From: Phorcus lineatus
Lineage: Eukaryota > Mollusca > Gastropoda > Trochida > Trochidae
Length of the DNA: 64,000 bases
Reading direction: 5' to 3'
Assembly: GCA_921293015.1 (NCBI GenBank)
Contig: OV121092.1
Location: forward strand, 8,810,001 to 8,874,000
Under the pieces are notes generated by a model that ran no database searches, was not told the origin of the DNA, and saw only the letters and a list, made by a program, of their open reading frames with translations. Shown piece by piece: positions 48,418 to 58,456 of this stretch. Position 1 is the first letter of the stretch, and the number at the start of each line of letters is the position of its first letter. Position numbers and translations under genes: made by a program.

Positions 48418-49856
48418 CATCTTTTTCAAAGTTGAAGATAAACAGTCTCAAACTTGACTGCAGTCTGTTTTCACGTCTGTATATATCTTGTCAATCAAGG
48501 GATGGAAACCTTGATGAGTTCTTCAGACATGAAAACCAGTCTTGCCCACCATCTTTATCAAACCAAGGTTCTCTACGTCCGTGCACAAAATCAGTTCTCC
48601 TCAATTGCTTGGAAGAAATTTCAGCCCCAACTGACTCAAAACCCAATGTTGATGTGTCAATCCTCGACGGAGCTGTTTTAGTAAACATCTTGAAGCCAGC
48701 AGCTCACATGACATTTGATGACTATGCTCATAACGTCTTTTTGAAGTACGTGCAGAACAACCTGGACACAAATCAGAGGGTGGATGTTGTTTGGGATGAG
48801 TACAAGTCAGACAGCTTAAAATCCAGTACCAGATCAAAGAGAGGAAGTGGGAAAAGAAGACGTGTGGAAGCCAGGTCATATGTTCCTCAAAACTGGCAAG
48901 AGTTCCTGAGATGTGATGCCAACAAGAAAGAACTTTTTGCCTTCCTAGCAAACAAAGTAACTATGGTGCAGACAGAAAAACAGGTCATCAGCACAAATGG
49001 TGAAAACGTTATCTCAAATCATCCAGTAGACTTCCAGCGATTGGCACCCTGTAACCATGAGGAAGCAGATACACGATTGATGCTGCACTTGTCTGACGCT
49101 TCACAGAAAGGATGGAAAACATTTTACATTCGAACTGTTGACACGGATGTAGTTGTGCTGGCCATAGCTGCAACAAGAATTCTTGATCTTGAAGAACTCT
49201 GGGTTGGATTTGGTACTGGAAAACATTTCCGTTATATTGCAGTTCATGAACTTGCAATAAGCCTGGGTCCTGAGAAAAGTAAATCTCTGCCACTGTTCCA
49301 CAGCTTCACCGGTTGTGACAGCGTCTCATCCTTTGGTGGAATAGGAAAAAAGAAAGCATGGAATGTATGGAACACATTTCCTGAAATTACCAACATATTC
49401 CATGCTCTTGCATGTCCACCACTTGAAGTAACGGATGACAACATTCAACAGCTGGAACGATTCGTTGTGTTGATGTATGACCGAACAAGCAACCTAATGA
49501 AAGTGAATGAAGCAAGAAAGCAATTATTCGCTACTAAGGGAAGAACACTGGACAACATTCCTCCAACAGAATCAGCTTTGATCCAACATATCAAGAGATC
49601 TGTTTTCCAGGGAAGTTATGTTTGGGGACAATCCCTGATGAGATGCCAGGAGCTACCAAACCCTCTTAACTGGGGATGGCAACGACTGTCTGCTGGAGAG
49701 CTTGGACCTCTATGGACAACCATCCCAGAGGCATCGAAGAGTTGCCAGGAATTGCTTAAATGCATGTGTAAAACATGTTCAAACAGGTGCAAGTGTGTTA
49801 AAGCAGCTCTTAAATGCACTGCATTGTGCAAATGTGGAGGGGGGTGCACTAACTGA
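48418..49856 (+). CDS. XPG/FEN1-like PIN nuclease domain and CXC-like C terminus
   Basis: Numbering is from 48432, which is internal (a TTG leucine codon and not a start). All acidic positions of the FEN1/XPG active site have counterparts: D79 (ILDGAVLVN), D122 (VDVVWDEY followed by a basic stretch), E211 and D213 (HEEADT), D237 and D239 (VDTDVVVLA) and D296 (FTGCDSVSS). GGIGKKKAWNVW (302-313) follows, matching the GIGxKxA helical turn after the last aspartate in FEN1. The family cleaves branched or flap DNA with metal ions. The C terminus has nine cysteines in a CxCxxCxxxCxC...CxxxCxCxxxC pattern, like tesmin/TSO1 CXC DNA-binding repeats. The segment ends at a natural TGA before 49857. The nuclease is untouched by lesions, although it lies downstream of them. 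Confidence 0.87.
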
Positions 49857-50098
49857 TTTTCTTGTTCGGGATAAAGTACATTCAAGTGATGACTGAGAAG
49901 CCTGCCGAAGAAGATATGAATTGATATGCTGTTTAACATTGTCTATAGCCATAAAACTGGAAAATAAGTTACATGTGAGTATTCAAATAATTAATCTTAA
50001 GATAATCATGCAAAAACTTTATGTTGTGCCATGGGTTGCAACTCAGTGTGCCGTTTTAATGTAACCTGGTACTTAAAAGCCATTTGAAGACACAAAAC

Positions 50099-50419
50099 TG
50101 ACACATTTTGACTTCTGTAGTCCTAACTAAAAGAGATAGGAGGCTGTGTTTTCTTTAAAAACGACCAGCTTTGAATTTCCAACAAATTGGTATATTATTT
50201 GTAAGTATAAGGCAATTATTAAAAAAGTAATGGCAAAAATAGTAGGAAAAATTCATTTTTTCCACTTTTTCCCCCAAAAATGGGAAAAATATAAAAATTT
50301 TGAAAGGCCTCTCGATCTGTATGTGATAACATGGGTATAAGCTACAATCATGCAAAATTTCATGCTTGCATCACGATGTGCACAATTCAGTGAAAAAATT
50401 GCACTTAGCCGCTGGGCTA
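50099..50419 (-). repeat. Right terminal inverted repeat (321 bp)
   Basis: Mirror of the left repeat. About 10 bp of extra sequence lie near the tip: after TAAGTG the right end reads CAATTTTTTCACTGAATTG where the left reads ATCAAATTG. The tip also differs by two substitutions (TAGCC versus TAGTA). Confidence 0.95.
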
Positions 50420-51170
50420 CTACGCTAACCCAAACGCGTTATAAAGCATTTTGGATATTCAAATTTGAAAAATCGAAAGTAAATGTTTTACATGGGTATA
50501 GAAAATGACAGGACACAGAATATGTAAATACAATCGATATATTATATTTTATATGATTATGTTTTTCAAAGACTGGAAATAAATGAATAAATAAATCATT
50601 TTTCAAAATTATTTCTTTTTTTAAATTTTGCTAAATGAAGTTGAAAACAATTTAGATTTATAGTTAGTATTCATTTTGATTTATAGGGTAGTTTTTTGTT
50701 GAAATGATATTAAACGATTTGAAATAATAATTGTGCAAGAGACTTATTTCTGAACTCCTTTAAAATATAAAATCATTATACTATCGAATATGATGTCATG
50801 TCCTCTTTTGAATTTCCATTTAAACCTAATTAACAATCGATTTCCCTTTGAAATGTAGTTGAAATCTTTATCAACTTTTAAGGCAAATGGAAATTCATTA
50901 TTGATTTTCTATGTCAGTATTCACATTGAAAATTATTACTAAGCTAGTCATCTCTCACAATTAGACGTTCATTTCAAAAGAATTTTTTAAAAATGAATCT
51001 CGATGATCCAATTTACAATCAATGGTATTTACCATGTTTAAAGACGTCAACTTATATTGGATAAGGACAATTAGAATTTAAGGGATGTACCTTAGCAGCC
51101 ATTTCTGAAATTATGTAATGTTTCAAATTAACTTCATTTTCAAAGAAATGACATGGTGTTACTTAAGTAC
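50420..51170 (+). repeat. Segmental duplication copy A, right part
   Basis: After the transposon, similarity to copy B resumes. TTATAAAGCATTTTGGATATTC (50439) pairs with 63295, ATGTCATGTCCTCTTTTGAA (50794) with 63541, TTTAAACCTAATTAACAATCG with 63570, and GTAATGTTTCAAATTAAC (51117) with 63831. A 12-bp stretch just right of the insertion (GCTAACCCAAAC) is absent from copy B. Confidence 0.8.
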
Positions 51171-52124
51171 ATTTTTATATTGAAAAAAAATAGGCAATAA
51201 ACAAACTATTCGAAAATGTATACGGATTGATATTTTCGTTGGATTATGACATATTTTGCATCAATACAGCTAATAACCTAATACCTAATTACATTTTTCT
51301 TTTTTTTAAAGAATATTTTTGTAGATATTATTAATTTGTTGTTTTAATGGAACAGATGTAAATCATAAATTCATATTTTATTAGTCTCAAGTATATATTA
51401 ACTTCACTTGAAACTCATGTAGCACGTATTAAGTAAATGAATGTGAATGTGAATGTTTACATGTGTAACAATGTTAAACTGTTTTAAGGGTCTCATACAT
51501 GTACAGCTGCATACCGAAAGTTTGTTCACTTACCACTGAATCGTAGTGTAAATGTCATGTAATTTGGGTTTCGTTTCAACGCCAACCGAATAACTTCAGC
51601 AAAACTGACAATGGATCACCCACTGTCCATGTGTGAAATAGCCATTCTTGAACTTATTTTGGGATCGTCTAGTCTCTCGTGCAAAAATGCGAATTTGAGC
51701 ACATTGATATAGACAGAAGGGGTCATAATTTCGAAATTTCGATTTCGTTAAATGTCAAATAAAATGTTCCATATCGACTCTCTGAGATTAAAACCAACCT
51801 GATCACATTGACTTTGTGCTAAGGAACAAACGTGACTAATGTTTTAAGAAGTTGATAACTTATAAAGGATTTTATGGAGAAAAATACAAATTAGTGTTGT
51901 AGGAATTGTCACTCCTGTTCACTTTAATGGCCTGCCAAAACTGTTACGGGTAATTGTGGGGGTACGATAAACATTTGCCTTAAAAAAGAATGGATCCTCA
52001 TATCTGTATTGAAAATTCAATATCATACGTTTCCTTTTCGCAACGCTACCATACCTCAAAGGCATCTCAAATTACATGATATTTGCACTATATTCAGGTA
52101 TGTCAACAAACTTTTGGCATGCAG
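51171..52124. other. AT-rich noncoding stretch
   Basis: No supported gene. CCGAAAGTTTGTTCACTTAC near 51516 and a following AGTGTAAAT resemble CTGAAAGTTTGTTCACATAC near 59078, a further weak duplicate. Confidence 0.45.
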
Positions 52125-52575
52125 CTGTATGTAGGTTAGTTTTTCTAGAATGTTTTCTCTGGAAAGTTCTTTTCTTTCCTTGTATTTCTTGAGATGTTTC
52201 TAGAAAAGGAAGGCTCTGAGAATCCTGTGATACATACTAGTATATAAAGGCTACCTATCAGAAAGCACTCATTCACTCAATTGATCAACCTGGTTTTGAC
52301 TTTGCGGGCATTCTGCTGCGCCATTGTTCTCCAATTTTGAAGCTGTTTTCAACCGGATTCATCAAGGAAAACAAGACTGTATCACTGTTACTTGATTACA
52401 AAATATGGACTTGGTGAATATTTCTTTTAGCTAGCCTTTTGTCCCATTTGATATTTGTATATTTTTATATTGTAACTTTAAACTTTGCTTATTATCGATT
52501 AAATTCTTATCATAATTTTTTTTCTATTGTTTGTAATATTTCGCTCGGTTGACTGGGGACATTTCATATTATAAA
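52125..52575 (+). repeat. LTR-like dispersed repeat, copy 2
   Basis: This is the partner of 11930-12427. In order it has TTCTAGAATGTT (52143), a GAAAGTTC and TTCTAGAA pair, TATATAAAGG (52241), a leader with CACTCATTCACTCAATTG, CCGGATTCATC, GGACTTGGTGAATATT, CATTTGATATTTG and GACTGGGGACATTTC. A possible 5' end further out at 51895 (TGTTGTAGG) is not certain. There is no internal coding region on either side. Confidence 0.55.
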
Positions 52576-53904
52576 ATTAGACGTAGCAATTATCACCAAA
52601 ACTGTGAAACAAATCATTTCATTACAAACAAAGATTTATTTGATTAATATGTCTTAATGGAATCGTGCTGAAATACATGGACAGATATCCTATCAGCATT
52701 TTGGTAATGCTGGAATAGTGTGGTTAAGGTTAGTCTTAAATTGAGGCTGGTTGAATAGACAGGGTCTTTTCCAATAAATATTGTATGTCCAATTCTAAAT
52801 ACAAAAGCAACAAAATTTTATAAACAATAAAAACAGAAGATTCAGCTTGCACAAACACTCATCAACATTTTTTTTACTTCTGGCAACATTTTAGATCAAG
52901 GATACCATGTCTTCAATTTCATTATCTTTCTCCTTTGTTACTCTTATGTGAGCACTCTTCGAGAAATAGGTTGCTTTCATAATATTAGACTGATAAGAGA
53001 GTCTTATGTCTTTTGTCTTAAAATAGACCGTCTTTTATCCTTTCTCTACTCTTCCTATGGGACACTTTTGAGATTGAAAAGGGTTTCGTAGCATCTTATA
53101 CATGGTGTTGCTAGATAAGAGGGTTTCATTTGATCATCCGGAGGAATTGATTGGTTATGCTGTAACTATCAGTGATATATTGGACATAATTGATGTTGTG
53201 CTGACTTGAATCGATGACAGTGATATCCTGCAGTTTAGCAAAATTTGTTTGTGTTATAAATGTTTATATTGATATTTTTCTAGAGAAATAACTTTAGATA
53301 AAGATGCTATATTTAAGTCATATCTGCTCCACTGCATATCTTGGCGGAAATATAATTCGTGTTCTGTTTATTAGCTTAAGCCTGTAAAACTCAATTTATT
53401 AATTATTATGAATTTATGTTTTTGGAAATTCGATACAATATATATGTACACTTTAAATGCATGCATTTATTTAGAATATCAAAGAAAACGGCATCTAATT
53501 AATAAACAATTGGGAAATAGCATCGGACTTATATATAATATACGGAATAATATATCAAATCATCACTTTTTACTAATATATCTCCTTGGCAAGACAAAAA
53601 AAAATTGGAATGCAACCACAGTCCCCTTTATAGAATTTAACAATATCCCAACCCGTGTAAAAGTTAAACATTTTTGGGCTGTTACATTTGTGAAATTCAT
53701 ATACTTTTGGATTGTAGTCCAAATTCTATAAGGCCCTGACATGTACATTGAAAGGGTAGTTACATGTAATTGCAAATACATTCGAAATATAAGTACATAT
53801 TGATTCACCAAAATTGTGCAGTGGGGATGCTTTTGGAAAGACAAACTATGAATACAGAATTAATTTGTTCTGTTTGCTGATGTATTGGTTGTTTAGCTGA
53901 AGAC
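52576..53904. other. AT-rich noncoding stretch
   Basis: Frames at 53408 (+) and 53563 (-) overlap each other and have no domain. No gene is supported. Confidence 0.45.
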
Positions 53905-54035
53905 AGGTTATACTATTCATCTTCAGAATGATCTGACAGATTGTGGGAAGATGCCATGTGTCCATGATGTGAAGCAACACGTTTAACAAATGACTAAGTT
54001 CGTGATATCTTTGCTCTTTAGAAAAGGGTCACACC
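53905..54035 (-). repeat. Dispersed repeat, inverted partner of 27265-27375
   Basis: The reverse complement gives AAACGTGTTGCTTCACATCA and GGACACATGGCATCTTCCCA, differing from 27310-27350 at only a few bases. Confidence 0.65.
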
Positions 54036-55264
54036 AGTCTGAGGAGGAAATACAAAATAACCAGCCATGGAAAATATAATGTCCATTTTAGTGATTGCAG
54101 TCCATTGCAAATGAACTGTGATATCATAGTCGGATGTTGTTTATTTATTATGTAATGACAATTGAACAGTGGCAAAGCTCAATTAAACTCTCATGTTTAC
54201 AAGATTAAGCGTAACTTTGCACACTTAGGTGACAAAATAACAACACCTACTCACATTTAGATCTAATTACAAAAATAACGATGAGTTTCAAAGAGATTAG
54301 TAAACTAACCCGTGGATGATAATAGCTTAAATATCTTATTCAGCATGATCAATTCAATCCTGCTTAATCAGTCTACTTGAACCAACCCCTTCCTGATACC
54401 CTGATCTCCTTCAAGCCAAAAGTCTCGTATTGCTAGTTATCTAACCAGCCAATGAGACGACTTGCATCCAGCAACAGCGGCACATCCCGGAAAATCACGA
54501 TAGTTTATGATAGAAGCTTCAAGCTCCTTGCATAATGCCATTTCATTGCCTGAAATAAATTACAGGTGAACTGCGCCTCTAATATCATACTGCGCCAGTC
54601 GTTCGAGGCATTTGGCCAGAAAGAGATCATGGTATAAGGAAGGAGCTGAGCGGATTCAATAATGCTTACTTTGCAGATTAGATCAATTCTTGTTGTATTT
54701 CCATAGGTCGGTGTACACTTAAGTGAATACTAGTTCCCATGATCAATCACTCATCATAAGGGGATATAGGTTTGGATTTATTGTAATCGTGTTATGGTGT
54801 GTTCGACTGGATTACTCTTTCCAATTTCCAAAACATTGTTTTAAATTGTAACTAAAACAACCTTTATCATTACTAACTACATTTGCAAATGAAGACTGGT
54901 TAAAAGTTTTTTATGTTTGCAATTATGGTTGACTTCAAGCTATGAAATCGAAATTACCAATATCGTTTATAACTTTATGTATAAAATTTGTAGAGGTGCG
55001 ATTATTTCTTTACACAGAGAGAGGTAACTGTTTATAAATATGTCAGCAGTTAAACAAAACATTAACATGAATAAAACAGCCTATCAAGTATAACATCCCA
55101 CCTTATGCCTTTATTGACAATAAACGATCATCACACCCAAAAATAAACAGATAAATGATAAAAAAAATAATTAAAACAAAGCAATAAACAAAGAAATAAC
55201 ACAAAGCATTTATATGCATTTGAGAATATTTATATTTTTGTTAAAAAATGAAAATTCAAAGTAA
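54036..55264. other. AT-rich noncoding stretch with a foldback-related unit
   Basis: No gene. GGTATAAGGAAGGAGCTGAG followed by CGGATTCAATAA near 54630-54662 is a single unit of the family that forms the foldback at 18284-18506. Confidence 0.5.
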
Positions 55265-55510
55265 TTCAGATGAGTTTTCTTCCATTATGCATGTGGTGAA
55301 AAAAGTATTCTTCTCGTTGATTTTGAAATGAAGTGATTGAGGGTTTACCCAAACCAAACAATTTATCTGGCTCTTTGAAGCACTGTTTACATAATCTGAG
55401 CTGGATACAGCCTTTGGCTTTGTTAATATTGACTTGCTACTCCAACTCAGACAAACGATCTAATCAGTTACAAAATTACCTGGATATTGAACAGTCAATG
55501 TTTGACATGA
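55265..55510 (+). repeat. Dispersed repeat, partner of 23750-24010
   Basis: Shared blocks are GTGATTGAGGG, TTATCTGGCTCTTTGAAGCA and CAGCCTTTGGCTTTG. A short extra echo (GCAGCCTTTGGCTTTGTTGA) occurs near 55622, so part of the unit is locally duplicated. Confidence 0.6.
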
Positions 55511-55854
55511 ACAATTATCATTTGATACACTGATTCTAGAGTTATATGTTTGAGGACTCTTCACAAATGTTGAAGTTTTACTTGTGTTTTCAAGCATTGT
55601 TTGTAAGAAAACATGCTATACGCAGCCTTTGGCTTTGTTGACATTATAAAAGATAGTTATTCATCCCTCACCGATAGTTTAACATGACAGTGATTAACGA
55701 TTCTTCACACTGAGGTAACACTGTAGTCCATGATAGTTCATCACGTTGATTATCTAAGTGTATTCTTAATCCGATAGAATGTTATTTCTGCAGGAAAAAT
55801 AAACTTGAATAGTTGGACAAGGTAGTTGGACAATGGTATTCCATATAACTACAC

Positions 55855-55858
<4 letters not shown>

Positions 55859-55916
<58 letters not shown>
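55859..55916 (+). repeat. (TA)29 microsatellite
   Basis: Uninterrupted TA dinucleotide run followed by A-rich sequence. Likely length-polymorphic. Confidence 0.97.
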
Positions 55917-55923
<7 letters not shown>

Positions 55924-56607
55924 AGTTTGTAATATTCATTACCAATGGCCTTGTATAACTTTATGATGTGTCTTCAAAAATGACAATAGACACTCGTTTC
56001 AAATAATGGCTGGGATGGAATAGATCCCGTTTGAATTTATTCTCAACATGATTTCTCTTCTATAAAGGGATGAGGCACAGGTTATCCATCTTAGGTACCC
56101 TTCTCCCAAAGAAAGGTCTTCTTCGAGGAAATATCGCACGTCCAATTCTTAATCAAAAGACGCCAAAAGACGACGCATCTTCCCCACGAGGCAAACAACA
56201 AAATAAAATAATAATTTTAGTTTTAGGACCATTTTTATTCGATTGTGTATTATACTTTTTGTGAAATATATGCAGATACGAATAACCAAGGAAACAGTCT
56301 TTTTTTTCTTATGTGTATATGTTTCTACTACTGAATGTCTCCTTCACATTAAATGCAAAGATCATTTGTTGGTGTTTGCCTATAGCAGTTTTCCCTCACT
56401 TCACTTTATCGTAAGCATATATTAAATTACATTGTAATGTCAAAATTATAATGCTGTAATGCTACTTTTTATCATTCGATGAGTGAACTATCAGGAGTTT
56501 TTATGGCTACGTTTCTATTGATCATGAGTGAATAAATAAGATGAAAAGTGAAGACATACTAATATTCCACTTGGATATTTTTAAGTTTTTGTTGTGTTGG
56601 TTGTGAG

Positions 56608-57270
56608 GATGATAAATTTACCCCAAGGGCACATCTTTGCAAGAACTATTATGAAGCTGTATTCCGAATAACATGGTAAAATCATTCTAGGACAGTTTTC
56701 AAATACTTTATGTATTTTTCTCTAATTTATATCATTGATGTGGATTCTATTGCTATTGACATTTGACAGTCCTGAACCAGTGTTATTGATTTTCCCTGAA
56801 GTTGTTTCCTCAGATCCTAACGTTTTTATTCATTCATTCATTCATTCATTCATTCATTATCAATTCCGTTTCCCCTGTTTGTCCGTATCACACAGAACAG
56901 TAGTTTAGACCTTTTGTAATATTTTTATAGTTATGTGATAACTGACCTATGATGACAGTCCTTAACAATTATTAAAATCATTGAACCATTTCTTTAGATG
57001 CCATTTCAATGCTTTCCATGCCCTATTTTTCCATCATCAAATTTCGATGTTTGGGCAATTAAAAAACATATGCCATTTCAGTGCTTGCCATACTCTTCAA
57101 AATTGAACACATTTTGGTATTTTATCAAGAACCTTGTGACTCAGTCAATAATCTCAATTTCCTAGAATGATAAATTTGTCTCAAGGGAACATCATCGCAA
57201 GAACTATTATGTTGACGCCTTCCCAATTACGTGGCGAAATCATTATAGGGAAGTTGTCAAATACTTTAGA
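56608..57270 (+). repeat. Local direct duplication, about 555-bp spacing
   Basis: GATGATAAATTTACCCCAAG...GCAAGAACTATTATG...GTAAAATCATTCTAGG...CAAATACTTTA (56608-56720) recurs at 57168-57265 as ATGATAAATTTGTCTCAAGG...GCAAGAACTATTATG...CGAAATCATTATAGGG...CAAATACTTTA. A smaller echo, ATGCCATTTCA.TGCTT, occurs twice in between (57000 and 57071). Confidence 0.65.
56828..56858 (+). repeat. (ATTC)n microsatellite
   Basis: About 7.5 perfect ATTC units. Confidence 0.95.
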
Positions 57271-58308
57271 TTAATGTAAAAAGATTCTCAGGAAGAAAAC
57301 ACTCGAATATTGATATTCTTTAGACAGTCAAGTTTGCACACTCCAAGCATAATGAGAAGCAAATAGTTATTTGGCCTTAATTTAAGGAACCCTTTTGTAA
57401 AGGCACTTTTGAAAGGGAAAATTTAAATGTTAACTCTGCAATGAAGTTATCTCATCTGTATGTGCACACAATATAATGTACAAGTGTTCAGTTTCAAAAC
57501 CTCTTCGAGGTCATGTATGAGTAACTGCAGAAAAACATCACAAAAATTAACTTCGAAAATGTAACTTTGAAAAAATAAAAAAATTAAAAAAACATTTTGA
57601 AAATGACAAAGCTGTGACACATTAACATACATTACATTATTTTGGCAGATTATCAACATCATGTGATGAATTCGTGACCAAGAATAATTAAAAAATAAAG
57701 ATAATCGTAGTGAATATCCAATGTGACACAACTTGAAATGCAATGTTAAACATATGTGTATCTGTATCGGTTGCATGTCAAAAGCCATGTGCATAAATGT
57801 TTAATCCTAGGTTTTTGACTTTATATCCGTTTCCTCCTTCTTAATTTCATGAAATACCCTTACGACTACGATTATCACCAGAACGGGCGTTGAAGTATAT
57901 ATACATACTACCCCAGGAATTATTTCTCAAGTTCCTCTTTGAAGATATAAAGTTAGTTGAGTTAGAAACAGGGCCTTCATTTGACAAGAAGCTTGTTGAA
58001 AAGTTTCTCTCATCTTTGAATGCAAGAAACACTTTCGCATATCTTGGCTGTGCCAATATAGCCAAAGGGTTACAATTTACTTTAAAATGCAAAGGATGCT
58101 TTAACCATTAACAAATATAACTTGATTGCTTTGGAAAGAGATGCAACTGGAATATTACAAACGTGTAGGCTCTGTGATGTGACAGTCACCACTTTCGAGC
58201 TTGTCAGATATTTTCTAACTTAGGCCAGTCAACTATTTTTGTTTAGATTTACAAATTATGTCTTGTGATATTTTTTACCGTCTTCGGGTCATTTCTATAA
58301 TTAATGAC
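57271..58308. other. AT-rich noncoding stretch
   Basis: Frames at 57447 (-), 57847 (-) and 57890 (+) are short, partly overlapping on opposite strands, and without recognisable domains. No gene is supported. Confidence 0.45.
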
Positions 58309-58456
58309 AATTTAAATTTTGAATTTTTCTTTTTTTTTAGAAGGTTATATTATTTACTGGGAAAATCTATTAAAGCATATCTAATTTAAATTTTGAATTT
58401 TTCTGTTTTTTAGAAGGTTATATTATTTACTGGGAAAATCTATAAACGCAGATCTT
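58309..58456 (+). repeat. Near-perfect 74-bp tandem duplication
   Basis: Units 58309-58382 and 58383-58456 both run AATTTAAATTTTGAATTTTT...AGAAGGTTATATTATTTACT...AAATCTAT. They differ at a few positions and by T-run length. The high identity implies a recent event. Confidence 0.9.

Larger units (their letters stand above)
44393..49856 (+). pseudogene. Transposase with XPG/FEN1-like nuclease and CXC-like tail (whole interrupted gene)
   Basis: Predicted exons are 44393-44470, 44645-44719, 45159-46882 and 47081-49856, about 1,550 codons in total. All junctions use GT-AG, and the reading phase is consistent (0, 0, then 2). The product would catalyse excision and insertion of the host element in the nucleus. 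Domain order is two CxxC...HxxC zinc modules, a linker, a DDE-type region (candidate D codons at 46596 and 47315, E at 47957), a PIN/XPG nuclease (48663-49380) and a nine-cysteine tail. Lesions are TGA at 44711-44713 (in the short upstream exon, so avoidable if translation starts at 45174), TAA at 47816-47818, and one extra base in the A9 run at 48409-48417. A start upstream of 44393 is not established. No polyadenylation signal AATAAA was seen between 49857 and the right repeat. Confidence 0.8.
43329..50419 (+). mobile_element. AcademX-like DNA transposon
   Basis: This 7,091-bp element is bounded by inverted repeats TAGTACAGCGGGTAAGTG (left) and TAGCCCAGCGGCTAAGTG (right, reverse complement). 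It is flanked by a CTA target duplication at 43326-43328 and 50420-50422. It carries one intron-containing gene whose product joins a transposase region to an XPG/FEN1-type nuclease. That combination, with a 3-4 bp target duplication, is what I know of the AcademX lineage of the Academ superfamily. The copy-B sequence near 63285 (GAACCACTACAGGTTATAAA) gives an uninterrupted relative of the target. The inverted repeats are about 97% identical, so insertion was fairly recent. Three lesions in the gene make this copy probably non-autonomous. Superfamily assignment is by protein architecture from memory. Confidence 0.85.

Noticed and set aside
48454..49939. Several 60-116 codon frames on both strands across the nuclease segment
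   Set aside because: They are shadows of the real coding frame, with no domain of their own.
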